From G965222505 sp965222505 (GTDB lineage Bacteria; Bacteroidota; Rhodothermia; Rhodothermales; DATKEJ01), in assembly GCA_965222505.1 (NCBI GenBank), contig OZ244956.1:2294001-2358000 (forward strand): 64,000 nucleotides of DNA, given 5' to 3'. Below the pieces are notes generated by a model, which saw only the letters and a program-made list of their open reading frames with translations, searched no databases and was not told the origin of the DNA. This document shows positions 8,638-16,218 of the stretch, piece after piece. How positions within the stretch are numbered: position 1 is the stretch's first letter; each line of letters opens with the position of its first letter. Made by a program: the position numbers and the translations under genes.

Positions 8638-8970
8638 CTACTTTTTAACCCAGTGCTGGACCCGAAGGAAGGCATGGGTGCCGCCCGCCCATTGGTCGGG
8701 ATAGACGATGCCGGTTACTTCCAGCACCCCCGGCACCTCGGTTTGAACAGCGGTACGGGTGCCCTCATCAAAGCGAAGCACGTACGCATGCCGATCCGTG
8801 GTCGTCAGCAGGAGTTCGGTGAACGGCTCGTTGCCGGCCACATACACCCGGCCCTCCACCGTAACGGGTTGCTCAGCCGGGGAAGACGGAACCGTGGCAC
8901 ATCCCAAAGCCGAAAACCATACGGCTACGGCACACCAGGCCGTCCAGCGGAATGACATCTTTTGTATCAT
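8638..8970 (-). CDS. Small putative lipoprotein
   Basis: The 110-aa product begins with a basic N-terminus, a hydrophobic segment and a lipobox-like ALGC (Cys24), so it is probably lipid-anchored. The mature part is about 86 residues (VEGRVYVAGNEPF ... YVLRFDEGTRTAV ... LEVTGIVYPD) and its alternating strands suggest a small beta-barrel of OB-fold type. Its start region lies in a 22-bp tandem duplication that repeats the initiator ATG out of frame; a second in-frame ATG is at codon 5. No family is recognised. Confidence 0.7.
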   Translation of the reverse strand: MIQKMSFRWTAWCAVAVWFSALGCATVPSSPAEQPVTVEGRVYVAGNEPFTELLLTTTDRHAYVLRFDEGTRTAVQTEVPGVLEVTGIVYPDQWAGGTHAFLRVQHWVKK

Positions 8971-9009
8971 GTATTTGTTGGAAAGTTATCATGTATTTGT
9001 TGGAAAGTA
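8966..9009. repeat. 22-bp tandem duplication covering a translation start
   Basis: Two 22-bp copies (8966-8987 and 8988-9009; ATCATGTATTTG..., differing only in the last base) lie head to tail at the 5' end of the small lipoprotein gene. Because 22 is not a multiple of three, the duplicated ATG upstream is in another frame. Confidence 0.85.
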
Positions 9010-9357
9010 ATGTAATGCGTAAGGGAAATCACCCTCATCAGGGAGGTTACCCTTACGCAATACGCAACACTTTAACGGCACATTTTTTCGAATCTTGCTT
9101 AGCATAATCCCCCTCAAAGATGCGGTTTTTCAAGCACATTCCCATACATATCCGGCACTTTTCCTTAGGCTAACGATCCGGCTGCAAGGTCTATTGCGCG
9201 TGGAAGGATAGAGCCTGGACGGCGTGACGAGCCGCCGTCGAAGCGCGGCTTTGGTTCCGGGGGGCACTTGTTACGGCCCTTTGGAACGCACGGTTCTCCG
9301 GTTTCGTTTACGGCAATCACCACAAAAATGAATCCTATGCTGGCAGAGGTTTTGGTC
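9010..9357. other. Divergent intergenic region with one heptad hairpin
   Basis: Between the lipoprotein (minus) and the protease (plus) the region holds the heptad hairpin at 9012-9063 and a small GC hairpin near 9219-9240 (GACGGC / GCCGTC). No ORF or recognised RNA family is seen. Promoters for both genes should lie here but I cannot assign them. Confidence 0.6.
9012..9063. repeat. Heptad hairpin 1 (GCGTAAT dialect)
   Basis: TGCGTAAGGG (9016-9025) pairs perfectly with CCCTTACGCA (9050-9059), and the inner segment can form a second helix (CCCT / AGGG). The arms continue outward in 7-nt steps (TACGCAA, TACGCAA). Confidence 0.75.
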
Positions 9358-11769
9358 ATGGGTCGAGTTTTCCAAATGCGCCCGGTCGCACGTTTTGTAC
9401 TGAGTGTTCTTTTTCTGATGGCCGGTTCGGCCCAGGCCCAGGAGGCCACCCCGGTAGCCTGGCCGCACGCAGCCTCCAAAACCCAACACATACACGCCGA
9501 GGGTTCCGTATGCGGCAGCCTCTTCGTTATGGATAACGTGCCCGGTGCTCGACAAGGCCTGGAGAACTACCACGCTGCCAAAGCCGCAGGCCAGCTCCCG
9601 GCGGCACACAAAACCCAGCAAACCTATCAGATCGGCCAGGTCGTGACGTTTAATGTGCTGGTAAATATTCGAGATCTCCAGACCCGGGCATGGGAAGCCA
9701 AAGAATTTACCCTGATGGCTGAAGGTGATGCCTTTTTCCTATGGGTAGACAATTTTGAGTTGCAAGATCAGGGCGTCACCGATGACGACGTTGAACGCCT
9801 CCGCAAAGCCCTTGGCGACGAAACCCCAGACGGCTCTTTCAACCCAGACCAAGGCATTATCGAAAATGACAATGCCATTTTTGGTGATCCTCCCGACTAT
9901 GATACGGATGGCAAGGTGGATGTGCTGCTTTATGATATCACCGAAGGTATCGACGACGGTATTTTTGTCTTGGGCTACGTTATTGCGACAGATATTAGCC
10001 CGAACGCCCCGGCGGGCGAAGGCAATCAACGGGACGTGCTCTATCTCGACACTGCACCAGGACTTGGCTTTAGCGGAAGCAATGACATTGGCGCAACAGC
10101 CGCTCATGAATACCAACACCTCATCCACTACAACTACGACCGGACGGAATCGTCTTTCGTAAACGAAGGCTTGTCGGAATGGGCACAGTCCATCAATGGC
10201 TATCCAGCGCGTTCAGCTGATTATTTGCTAGACCCCGGTAGCCTTTATAACACTAGCCTGTTCGGATGGCGAAACGATGGCTCGAGCAATTTTTTAATTG
10301 ACTATTCCCGAGCCTCCATCTTTACAAATTACTTTGCTGAACAGGTCGGGCTCGAAACCGCCGGGTCGCTCACCCGCATTCCGCTATCGGACTTTTTTGG
10401 GTACCAAGCCTTATTCAATCAAAACCCTGACCTCGGCCTAGACATAGAAGACTTAATAGCAAACTTCCACACAGCCAATGCTCTTAACGATACTTCAGTT
10501 GATCCGCGCTATGGCTACATAACCCCTCAACGTAAACAAGAAGTACGCGTCCGGCCCCGGCGCACTGTGGATGGCAGCGCCGTAACCAAAACCCCACCGA
10601 CTGACATCCTCCTCCAACCCGGCGGCGCCGAGTATGTGGTCTGGCAAAACGTGGCCGATTTCAGGGTGGTTATCGACATACAGGGCGGCAACAACACAAC
10701 GCGTCCGTTCATTCGACCCAAGCTCATTCTGGAAAGCACAGACGGCAGCATTGAGGTGCAAGACCTCACACCCAGCCCCCTTGAAAACAACTTCGACGGC
10801 GTATTTAACAAAATTACCCTCGTCGTCCCGCATGTCCGCGCCGCAGCCACACCCGTTCGGTTCGAGTACTCTGCCGACTGGGCAGGCACAAGCCGGCAGT
10901 TCATCAGTAGACAGTACGACGACGGCGAACACCGGGACAGCACCGCTTTTATCATAGGTTCAGAACACTTTGGTGCACAGGCTTCCAGATTTCAAGTCCC
11001 CGAAGGCGCAGCCATATCGAAAGTGCAACTCGCCAATTTTTACCTCAGCCAGTTCGACGTTACCGGCATCCCAGACACGGCCCCGCGCGATTTTACACTG
11101 ACGGTCTGGGCTGATGATGGAACGGGCCTCCCAGGCGAAGAATTATTTACCCGTACATTCCAAGATCCACGGGACATTAGCCCACCATTGATTACATATA
11201 ACCACTTTGAACTCGACATCGAACGATTTGCCAATCACTATTTTCCACTACCGGACATTATTTACGTCGGCTTTCAGGAAGCAGGAACAGACCGAAATTT
11301 CATGGTCGTGGCTCCGTCCAGGTATAATGGGGAAAACACCTCGTTTGTCCGAGATGTCAATGACGGCACAACAAATACCTTTTGGGTGCCCCTCTCAAAT
11401 CTCCTAGTAAACAATATCTCACTAGAAAATACAACGCTTCCAATCCGGGTCGAATTTGTCATCGACCCCACCATCACAGAAATCGAAGATGGCCTGGACC
11501 TCCCGGAATCCCTGACGCTTGCGCCCAACTACCCGAACCCGTTCAACCCCGGCACCGCCATTCAATACACGGTACCCGAAGCCATGCCGGTGCGCGTGGC
11601 GGTCTACGATGTAACGGGGCGGCAAATGACCCTCCTCGCCGACGGCCTCCAGCCAGCCGGCACCCACACCGTGACTCTCAATGCCGAAGCCTGGGCCAGC
11701 GGCGTTTATTTCTACACCCTGGAGGCTGGCGCCAGTCGCCTTACCCGAAAGATGCTCCTGCTGAAGTGA
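9358..11769 (+). CDS. Secreted HExxH metalloprotease with C-terminal NPFNP sorting tail
   Basis: I start the gene at the ATG at 9358, which follows AGAGG at good spacing and begins a signal peptide ending SAQAQ; in-frame codons further upstream lack both. A zinc site HEYQHLIHY is at about residues 249-257, with a downstream Glu-containing NEGLSEWA, the gluzincin/M6-like layout. A long beta-rich region follows. The last about 85 residues are the FlgD-like/type IX sorting tail (NYPNPFNPGT, VYDVTGRQM, GVYFYTLEAG, KMLLLK). The enzyme is therefore probably exported by the type IX system and retained on or released from the surface. The central region is AT-richer than the tail, suggesting the two parts differ in origin. 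The exact peptidase family is uncertain. Confidence 0.85.
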   Translation: MGRVFQMRPVARFVLSVLFLMAGSAQAQEATPVAWPHAASKTQHIHAEGSVCGSLFVMDNVPGARQGLENYHAAKAAGQLPAAHKTQQTYQIGQVVTFNVLVNIRDLQTRAWEAKEFTLMAEGDAFFLWVDNFELQDQGVTDDDVERLRKALGDETPDGSFNPDQGIIENDNAIFGDPPDYDTDGKVDVLLYDITEGIDDGIFVLGYVIATDISPNAPAGEGNQRDVLYLDTAPGLGFSGSNDIGATAAHEYQHLIHYNYDRTESSFVNEGLSEWAQSINGYPARSADYLLDPGSLYNTSLFGWRNDGSSNFLIDYSRASIFTNYFAEQVGLETAGSLTRIPLSDFFGYQALFNQNPDLGLDIEDLIANFHTANALNDTSVDPRYGYITPQRKQEVRVRPRRTVDGSAVTKTPPTDILLQPGGAEYVVWQNVADFRVVIDIQGGNNTTRPFIRPKLILESTDGSIEVQDLTPSPLENNFDGVFNKITLVVPHVRAAATPVRFEYSADWAGTSRQFISRQYDDGEHRDSTAFIIGSEHFGAQASRFQVPEGAAISKVQLANFYLSQFDVTGIPDTAPRDFTLTVWADDGTGLPGEELFTRTFQDPRDISPPLITYNHFELDIERFANHYFPLPDIIYVGFQEAGTDRNFMVVAPSRYNGENTSFVRDVNDGTTNTFWVPLSNLLVNNISLENTTLPIRVEFVIDPTITEIEDGLDLPESLTLAPNYPNPFNPGTAIQYTVPEAMPVRVAVYDVTGRQMTLLADGLQPAGTHTVTLNAEAWASGVYFYTLEAGASRLTRKMLLLK

Positions 11770-11781
11770 CCCATCGGGCGT

Positions 11782-12225
11782 TCAGGGTAAGTGCTCCAGA
11801 TCGTCCAGGTCTTTATGCCGACCTGTAGCCGCTTTACTTTTCTTCAGGTCGGCCAAGCTAATGATTGAGACCTCAACGGCCTCAATCTCATCAACGATGC
11901 GAGCCTCATAGCTTGAATCAAAAGCTATACCCGGCACTTCCATCATGACCTCAATGCGTAAGGGAGCCACGCCCATGCGAATCAAACCGGCCGGATTCAA
12001 GAATAAGTCCGGCTTGAGTTCAGGAACCCCGAAGCCAAAATCTTGAAGGACAGCGACCATTTTTCGCGCATTTGCCTCATCCGGTTTGATCCAGATGTCA
12101 ATATCGGCTGTCGTGCGCGGATACCCATGGTACGCAACAGCATACCCACCGATGAGCAAATAGGCCACCTCATGTTCGTTGAGTAAGCTCAAGAACACGC
12201 TGAATTCGGTCGGTAACCGGATCAT
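11782..12225 (-). CDS. Nucleotidyltransferase-fold protein (DUF6036/AbiEii-like)
   Basis: The 147-aa product shows the nucleotidyltransferase signature LLIGGYAVAYHGYPRT followed by TADIDIW at about residues 23-46. The acidic pair DxD is intact. Proteins of this size and type include MNT- and AbiEii-related toxins or antitoxins that modify RNA or partner proteins with nucleotides. Its start overlaps the 3' end of the 73-aa gene by 56 bp, so the two are co-translated. The product ends DLDDLEHLP. The fold call is good. Toxin-antitoxin function is inference. Confidence 0.8.
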   Translation of the reverse strand: MIRLPTEFSVFLSLLNEHEVAYLLIGGYAVAYHGYPRTTADIDIWIKPDEANARKMVAVLQDFGFGVPELKPDLFLNPAGLIRMGVAPLRIEVMMEVPGIAFDSSYEARIVDEIEAVEVSIISLADLKKSKAATGRHKDLDDLEHLP

Positions 12226-12391
12226 AGTCGTAATTGATTTGGCGCATCAATTCTACCGCAGCTATACGTTGCGCCGGAGGCTGTGCCAGCCAGTATGCGA
12301 GATCGCTTTGGATTTCAGAATGGCGTTCTACAGAAAATGCCCCCCTGTCCAACTTAAATGCCGTTTGTATGGAACCGCTGCGTTTTTTCAT
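12170..12391 (-). CDS. 73-aa partner of the nucleotidyltransferase
   Basis: The small acidic/basic helical protein ends YDYDPVTDRIQRVLEL, a signature I recognise from short ORFs that regularly precede nucleotidyltransferase genes of this type. The middle (DLAYWLAQPPAQRIAAVELM) is a predicted helix pair. The 56-bp overlap with the following gene supports a functional pair. Its ATG overlaps (ATGA) the stop codon of a decayed yyaL fragment, suggesting it was once coupled to yyaL. Its biochemical role is unknown; it may be an antitoxin-like or accessory subunit. Confidence 0.7.
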   Translation of the reverse strand: MKKRSGSIQTAFKLDRGAFSVERHSEIQSDLAYWLAQPPAQRIAAVELMRQINYDYDPVTDRIQRVLELTQRT

Positions 12392-12484
12392 GGCGAAGAT
12401 AGTTGATCCAGCATCTCGTCGGGATCGGTGGTGGGGCGGTTACAGACATTTGCCGGCACACTTAGGCTGTTGCTGGCTGCAACT
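12388..12484 (-). pseudogene. Decayed 3' fragment of a yyaL copy
   Basis: Read on the minus strand this segment encodes VCNRPTTDPDEMLDQL followed by a few codons and a TGA. The intact yyaL ends VCNRPTTDPEEMLDQL. Nucleotide identity with 13230-13310 is high. Upstream the match continues as Q-P-A-T-A, then a TAA where yyaL has the Tyr codon TAC, then VC and a 1-nt deletion, so it is a relic. The fragment begins at the HNH stop codon and ends in the ATGA that starts the 73-aa gene. Confidence 0.8.
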
Positions 12485-12895
12485 TCATGGATAGTGTCCT
12501 ATTTCCATTAGGATTTTCCTATGGATAAGTCGTTCTGGCTCATTGAAGCGAAGCAGTTTTACAGTGGCTGCCCCTGTTCTTGACTTAGGTGCAATCCGTC
12601 CTTCATCTATGGAAAAGTGATCGCCCCAAAGATGTTGCCTAGGGTTAAACAGCGCAACGATGTCTTCATAGGAAGATAAATACGTTGCTAGATCTGTTCC
12701 CTTGTGTTGGTTGCATTGGGGACACGCATAGGCGAGGTTTTCCAACTCATCACCCCCACCATGCTTCCGGCCAATGATGTGGTCAATCTGAAACGGAAGA
12801 AAGGAATCCTCTTCGGAGATTCTACAGTATTCACACCGATAACCGGCCCGCTGTGCTACACGTAAGCGCGTTGCCTTCGATACGGACTGGCTCAT
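12485..12895 (-). CDS. HNH endonuclease
   Basis: The 136-aa product has the HNH/beta-beta-alpha-metal motif: CEYC (about residues 21-24), QIDHIIGRKHGGGDELENLAYAC and CPQCNQHKG (about 35-66). Two CxxC pairs probably hold a structural zinc; DHI and the Asn/His positions match the catalytic site. A basic C-terminus follows. The start overlaps the 78-aa gene by ATGA, so they are a translationally coupled pair. Stand-alone HNH proteins of this size occur in defence, mobile and housekeeping contexts. Here the direct yyaL 3' repeats on both sides suggest the pair is an inserted module. Confidence 0.88.
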   Translation of the reverse strand: MSQSVSKATRLRVAQRAGYRCEYCRISEEDSFLPFQIDHIIGRKHGGGDELENLAYACPQCNQHKGTDLATYLSSYEDIVALFNPRQHLWGDHFSIDEGRIAPKSRTGAATVKLLRFNEPERLIHRKILMEIGHYP

Positions 12896-13128
12896 GCCGC
12901 AAGAAGTCGTTTGGCTCGGGCTTTGGCAAGGTTGATCAGCATATCAAGGGCGAGATATCGCTCTAGTTCCGTGGCTTCGTCTTCGGTAACCCTACCCTCT
13001 TTCTTTTTGGCAACCAACTCATCGACCCGCTCGGCCATGGCACGAGAAGCACGAAGCGCTACTACTTTTTCCGGATCCATTCTTGCCAGATCATCGGCAA
13101 GTTCGCCAAATGCTTCTGCAACAGTCAT
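12892..13128 (-). CDS. 78-aa helical protein coupled to the HNH nuclease
   Basis: The short, charged, almost entirely helical product (EAFGELADDLARMDPEKVVALRAS is representative of the first part) has no cysteine, signal peptide or membrane helix. It overlaps the HNH gene by 4 bp (ATGA), which indicates translational coupling. Similar small ORFs often sit before HNH genes of this kind, so it may be a partner or inhibitor of the nuclease; that is inference. No named family is recognised. Confidence 0.7.
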   Translation of the reverse strand: MTVAEAFGELADDLARMDPEKVVALRASRAMAERVDELVAKKKEGRVTEDEATELERYLALDMLINLAKARAKRLLAA

Positions 13129-13222
13129 AGTTCATACCCAGTTTGGCTGGTCAAGTCTCTCGTACAATGTTTTGAGCTACTAAGCGCCCCTCAACCTTGT
13201 TCCGAGCCGGTGTTGCCTGACG

Positions 13223-15274
13223 TTACGATACAGCCAGTTGATCCAACATTTCTTCAGGATCTGTGGTAGGGCGGTTGCAGACATAATTCTGACACACGTA
13301 GGCGGTTGCGGTTGCGTTGGTGGGTTGCTGTGCAGTTGTGAAAGGCGAAAAGGTAGAGAGGGCTTCGGTCCACGGGTGACCGTCAGGTGGGCGGAGCAAA
13401 ACAACCTTGTTGGGCAGGTAACGGCTCCGTAAGGTCTGGATCATGGCCTGCATCGAAGGGGATTCAGGATCTCCGGCGAGGGTGATTTCAAACGTTGGGC
13501 CTAAGGCAAAGTCCAGGGCGGCCATCCATTGCGTATGCGCCGAGGCCATGCGGTTGATGACGCGAGCGAAGGCACGGCTGGCGGCTTCGGCACGGTCTTC
13601 TAGTTCGGTTTGGCCTGTGAGCCGACCCAGCTTGAGCAGGTTCGTCATGGCAACGGCATTGCCGGAGGGTACGGCTCCGTCATAGGATTCCTTCGGGCGT
13701 ACCAGCAAATCCTCCCCATCGTCCGGGGTGAAGAAAAACCCACCCTGTTCGGCATCCCAGAAATGATCCAGCATCACCTGATTGAGTTCCAGTGCTGAGG
13801 CTAAATACGCGGGCTTGAATGTGGCCTCATACAGTGCCAGCAAGCCCTGCACCATAAAGGCGTAATCATCCAGATGAGCCATTAGTCCGGCTTCGCCTGC
13901 GCGGTAGCGGTGCAGCAACCGACCTTCAGGCGTCCGTAATTCGGACAAGACAAACGCGGCAGCCCGTTCGGCAGCAGCGATGTAGGCGGGTTCGTTCAAA
14001 ACCTGACCGGCCTGCGCCAGCGCCGTGATCATCAAGCCGTTCCAATCCGTCAGGATCTTGTCGTCCTTGTGGGGATGGATGCGTTGCTCACGGATGTCGA
14101 ACAGTCGGGCACGTACGGCTTCCCACCATGCCGGAGCCTGATCTTGTAGGAGGTGCGGGATGTTATCACCCGTCATGTGGCCGGTGGCTTCTTCGGCGAA
14201 GTTGCCCTCGGGCTTGAGTTGAAACACCTCGGCCACTTGCGCGGCCTGCTCAGGTCCAAGATGATCGGTCAGTTCATCCAGGGTCCAGACGTAAAACTTG
14301 CCTTCCACCCCCTCGCTGTCCGCATCTTCGGCGGCGTAGAACCCGCCCGTGGGGTCCGTCATGTCCCGCAAGACATAGGTGAGCACTTCGCGTACGGTTT
14401 GGGCGTACTGCGGGTTTTGGGTGGTCTGGTAGGCTTCAGTGTAGGCCCTCACCAGCATGGCCTGATCGTAGAGCATCTTCTCGAAATGCGGAAGCAACCA
14501 CCGGGCATCCGTCGAATAGCGATGAAAACCAAAACCGACATGATCGTACACGCCGCCACGGCGCATGGCTTTGAGGGTGGTTTCGGCCATGTGCAGGGCG
14601 TGGTCGAGGCCCGTACGCCTGACGTAACGCAGCAACAGCAAGAGGGTATGCGGCGTGGGAAACTTGGGGGCTCCACCGAAACCGCCGTTTACAGCATCGA
14701 AACGCTGTGCCAGTTCGGTGTAGGCTTGCCTGAGGGTTTCGGCATTAAGGCCACCGCCGGAGAAATCCTGTGTCATGTGGGCCTGCACGGCGGCGGTCAC
14801 TTCCCCTGCCGAGGCGAGGATCTCCTCACGCTGGTTTTGCCAGTAGTCCTGCACACGCGGGATGAGGTCCAGCATCCCAAGCCGTCCCTGCCGGGTGTTT
14901 TTTGGGATGTAGGTCCCGGCAAAAAACGGCCTTTTGTCCGGTGTCATGATGATCGTCAGGGGCCAGCCACCGTGCTGCGTGAGCAACTGGCAGACGTTCA
15001 TGTAGACGGTATCGACATCGGGGCGTTCTTCGCGGTCGAGTTTGACGTTGATGAACGCGTCGTTCATCAGGGCAGCCACCTCGGCATCCTCGAATGATTC
15101 GTGGGCCATCACATGACACCAGTGGCACGTCGAGTAGCCGATGGACAGAAAGATGGGCTTATCGGTGCGGACGGCGGCTTCAAATGCTTCATCGCCCCAC
15201 GCATACCAATCTACTGGATTGTCTGCATGTTGGAGCAGGTACGGGCTTTGAGACCGGGCGAGGCGGTTGCTCAT
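13223..15274 (-). CDS. YyaL/DUF255-type thioredoxin-fold protein with glycosidase-like C-terminal region
   Basis: From the ATG at 15274 the product starts SNRLARSQSPYLLQHADNPV, the hallmark N-terminus of the DUF255 (SPATA20/YyaL) family. The thioredoxin-fold part has the redox motif CHWC (about residues 47-50) and the family stretch ESFEDAEVA. The C-terminal about 450 residues form an alpha/alpha-toroid like glycoside hydrolases. The biochemical role of the family is not established. The start overlaps the bioY stop by ATGA, which settles the start choice and indicates coupled translation. A degraded copy of its last about 30 codons lies 750 bp downstream, beyond the HNH module. Confidence 0.93.
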   Translation of the reverse strand: MSNRLARSQSPYLLQHADNPVDWYAWGDEAFEAAVRTDKPIFLSIGYSTCHWCHVMAHESFEDAEVAALMNDAFINVKLDREERPDVDTVYMNVCQLLTQHGGWPLTIIMTPDKRPFFAGTYIPKNTRQGRLGMLDLIPRVQDYWQNQREEILASAGEVTAAVQAHMTQDFSGGGLNAETLRQAYTELAQRFDAVNGGFGGAPKFPTPHTLLLLLRYVRRTGLDHALHMAETTLKAMRRGGVYDHVGFGFHRYSTDARWLLPHFEKMLYDQAMLVRAYTEAYQTTQNPQYAQTVREVLTYVLRDMTDPTGGFYAAEDADSEGVEGKFYVWTLDELTDHLGPEQAAQVAEVFQLKPEGNFAEEATGHMTGDNIPHLLQDQAPAWWEAVRARLFDIREQRIHPHKDDKILTDWNGLMITALAQAGQVLNEPAYIAAAERAAAFVLSELRTPEGRLLHRYRAGEAGLMAHLDDYAFMVQGLLALYEATFKPAYLASALELNQVMLDHFWDAEQGGFFFTPDDGEDLLVRPKESYDGAVPSGNAVAMTNLLKLGRLTGQTELEDRAEAASRAFARVINRMASAHTQWMAALDFALGPTFEITLAGDPESPSMQAMIQTLRSRYLPNKVVLLRPPDGHPWTEALSTFSPFTTAQQPTNATATAYVCQNYVCNRPTTDPEEMLDQLAVS

Positions 15275-15846
15275 AGCCGGCGCAGACCGGAATACACCAG
15301 GCCGGTGAAAAAGATCTTGGCAAGGTCGGCAGGAATGAACCGGAACCAACCTTTATCCAGGGATTCCAGCCATGTGATGTGCCCGGCCATGTAGTGCAGC
15401 CACAACACCCCCAGCGTAAACAGCAACGCGGACCCGCAGAGCATCGACAGGGTACTGCCGGGAAGCGTGTTCCAGTGCGTGGAGGCCCAGCCGACGAGGG
15501 CGGCCACGATAGGGAACGCCAATAAGTAGCCCGCCGAGGCCGTGGCAAACAAGTAGGCTGCGCCGAAGCCGTCACCGGCATACACCGGCAAAAACAGGCC
15601 GATCATCAGATACAACACCTGTGCGAGCAATCCATTGCGCCATCCCAAAAATAGACCGCTGCCATACACAGCGACGGTTTGCAGGGTAAACGGCACTTCC
15701 CAAAGATAAAGCCGGGCTTGCGCGCCCGCAGCAGTCAACAGGGCAAAGCCGATGATGGCCGCAGCTTGCAAGCTCAAGGATGCCCGGTCTGAGCGTAGGA
15801 GGTCGATGGAAGCGGTGCGCGGGGCGTGGAGAATGGAGGTGGTCAT
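15271..15846 (-). CDS. bioY: BioY, biotin-specific S component of an ECF transporter
   Basis: The 191-aa membrane protein (from ATG 15846) has about six helices and the BioY signature VPFTLQTVAVYGSGLFLG, followed by LYLMIGLFLPVYAG near the middle. BioY binds biotin and works alone or with the energising EcfAT module, which is not in this window. An in-frame start at 15897 would translate heptad repeat into MPIIDNRQSTIDNRQLY and is rejected. The repeat ends 5 bp before the chosen ATG. The stop overlaps the yyaL start, so the two genes form an operon. Confidence 0.92.
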   Translation of the reverse strand: MTTSILHAPRTASIDLLRSDRASLSLQAAAIIGFALLTAAGAQARLYLWEVPFTLQTVAVYGSGLFLGWRNGLLAQVLYLMIGLFLPVYAGDGFGAAYLFATASAGYLLAFPIVAALVGWASTHWNTLPGSTLSMLCGSALLFTLGVLWLHYMAGHITWLESLDKGWFRFIPADLAKIFFTGLVYSGLRRL

Positions 15847-15851
15847 GTATA

Positions 15852-15985
15852 ATTGTCGATTGTCAATTGTCGATTGTCGATTGTCAATGATCGGCACCCG
15901 TAGGGTCCGGTCGAGACCGGACCTCCCTCAAAACCGATGGCAATTGGTGATTAGGCATTGGTGATTTGTAATTGACCATTAGGAA
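15852..15985. repeat. Heptad repeat 2 with embedded palindrome (GTCAATT/GGTGATT dialects)
   Basis: Six 7-nt units of the type ATTGTCR lie at 15852-15889. A perfect palindrome GGTCCGGTC-GA-GACCGGACC follows at 15904-15923, then units of the type ATTGGTG/ATTGACC at 15940-15985. The array ends 5 bp upstream of the bioY ATG. Confidence 0.75.
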
Positions 15986-16017
15986 GATACATCATGCGGC
16001 GACCATTGGCTACCCGA

Positions 16018-16215
16018 TTATGCTTCATCGGTATTTCGGCCACTCAGGAAAACCACAGTCCCGGCCACGGCGGCCCCAACGAGGAGGGCTTCCATCCAGG
16101 GAATGGGCGAACCGACCACCCATGAAAACCCCGCCCGGACCCAAAAGGCCAGTATGCCGACGGTGAGCGCACCCAGGAGTTTACCCGTCCAGTTTTTGTC
16201 TTCCGACGCAGCCAT
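16018..16215 (-). CDS. Small two-helix membrane protein
   Basis: The 65-aa product has a charged N-terminus (MAASEDKNWTGK) and two hydrophobic segments (LLGALTVGILAFWVRAGF and MEALLVGAAVAGTVVFLSG). It starts 3 bp after the metH stop codon and would be co-transcribed. No family is recognised and no role can be assigned. Confidence 0.6.
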   Translation of the reverse strand: MAASEDKNWTGKLLGALTVGILAFWVRAGFSWVVGSPIPWMEALLVGAAVAGTVVFLSGRNTDEA

Positions 16216-16218
16216 GGA

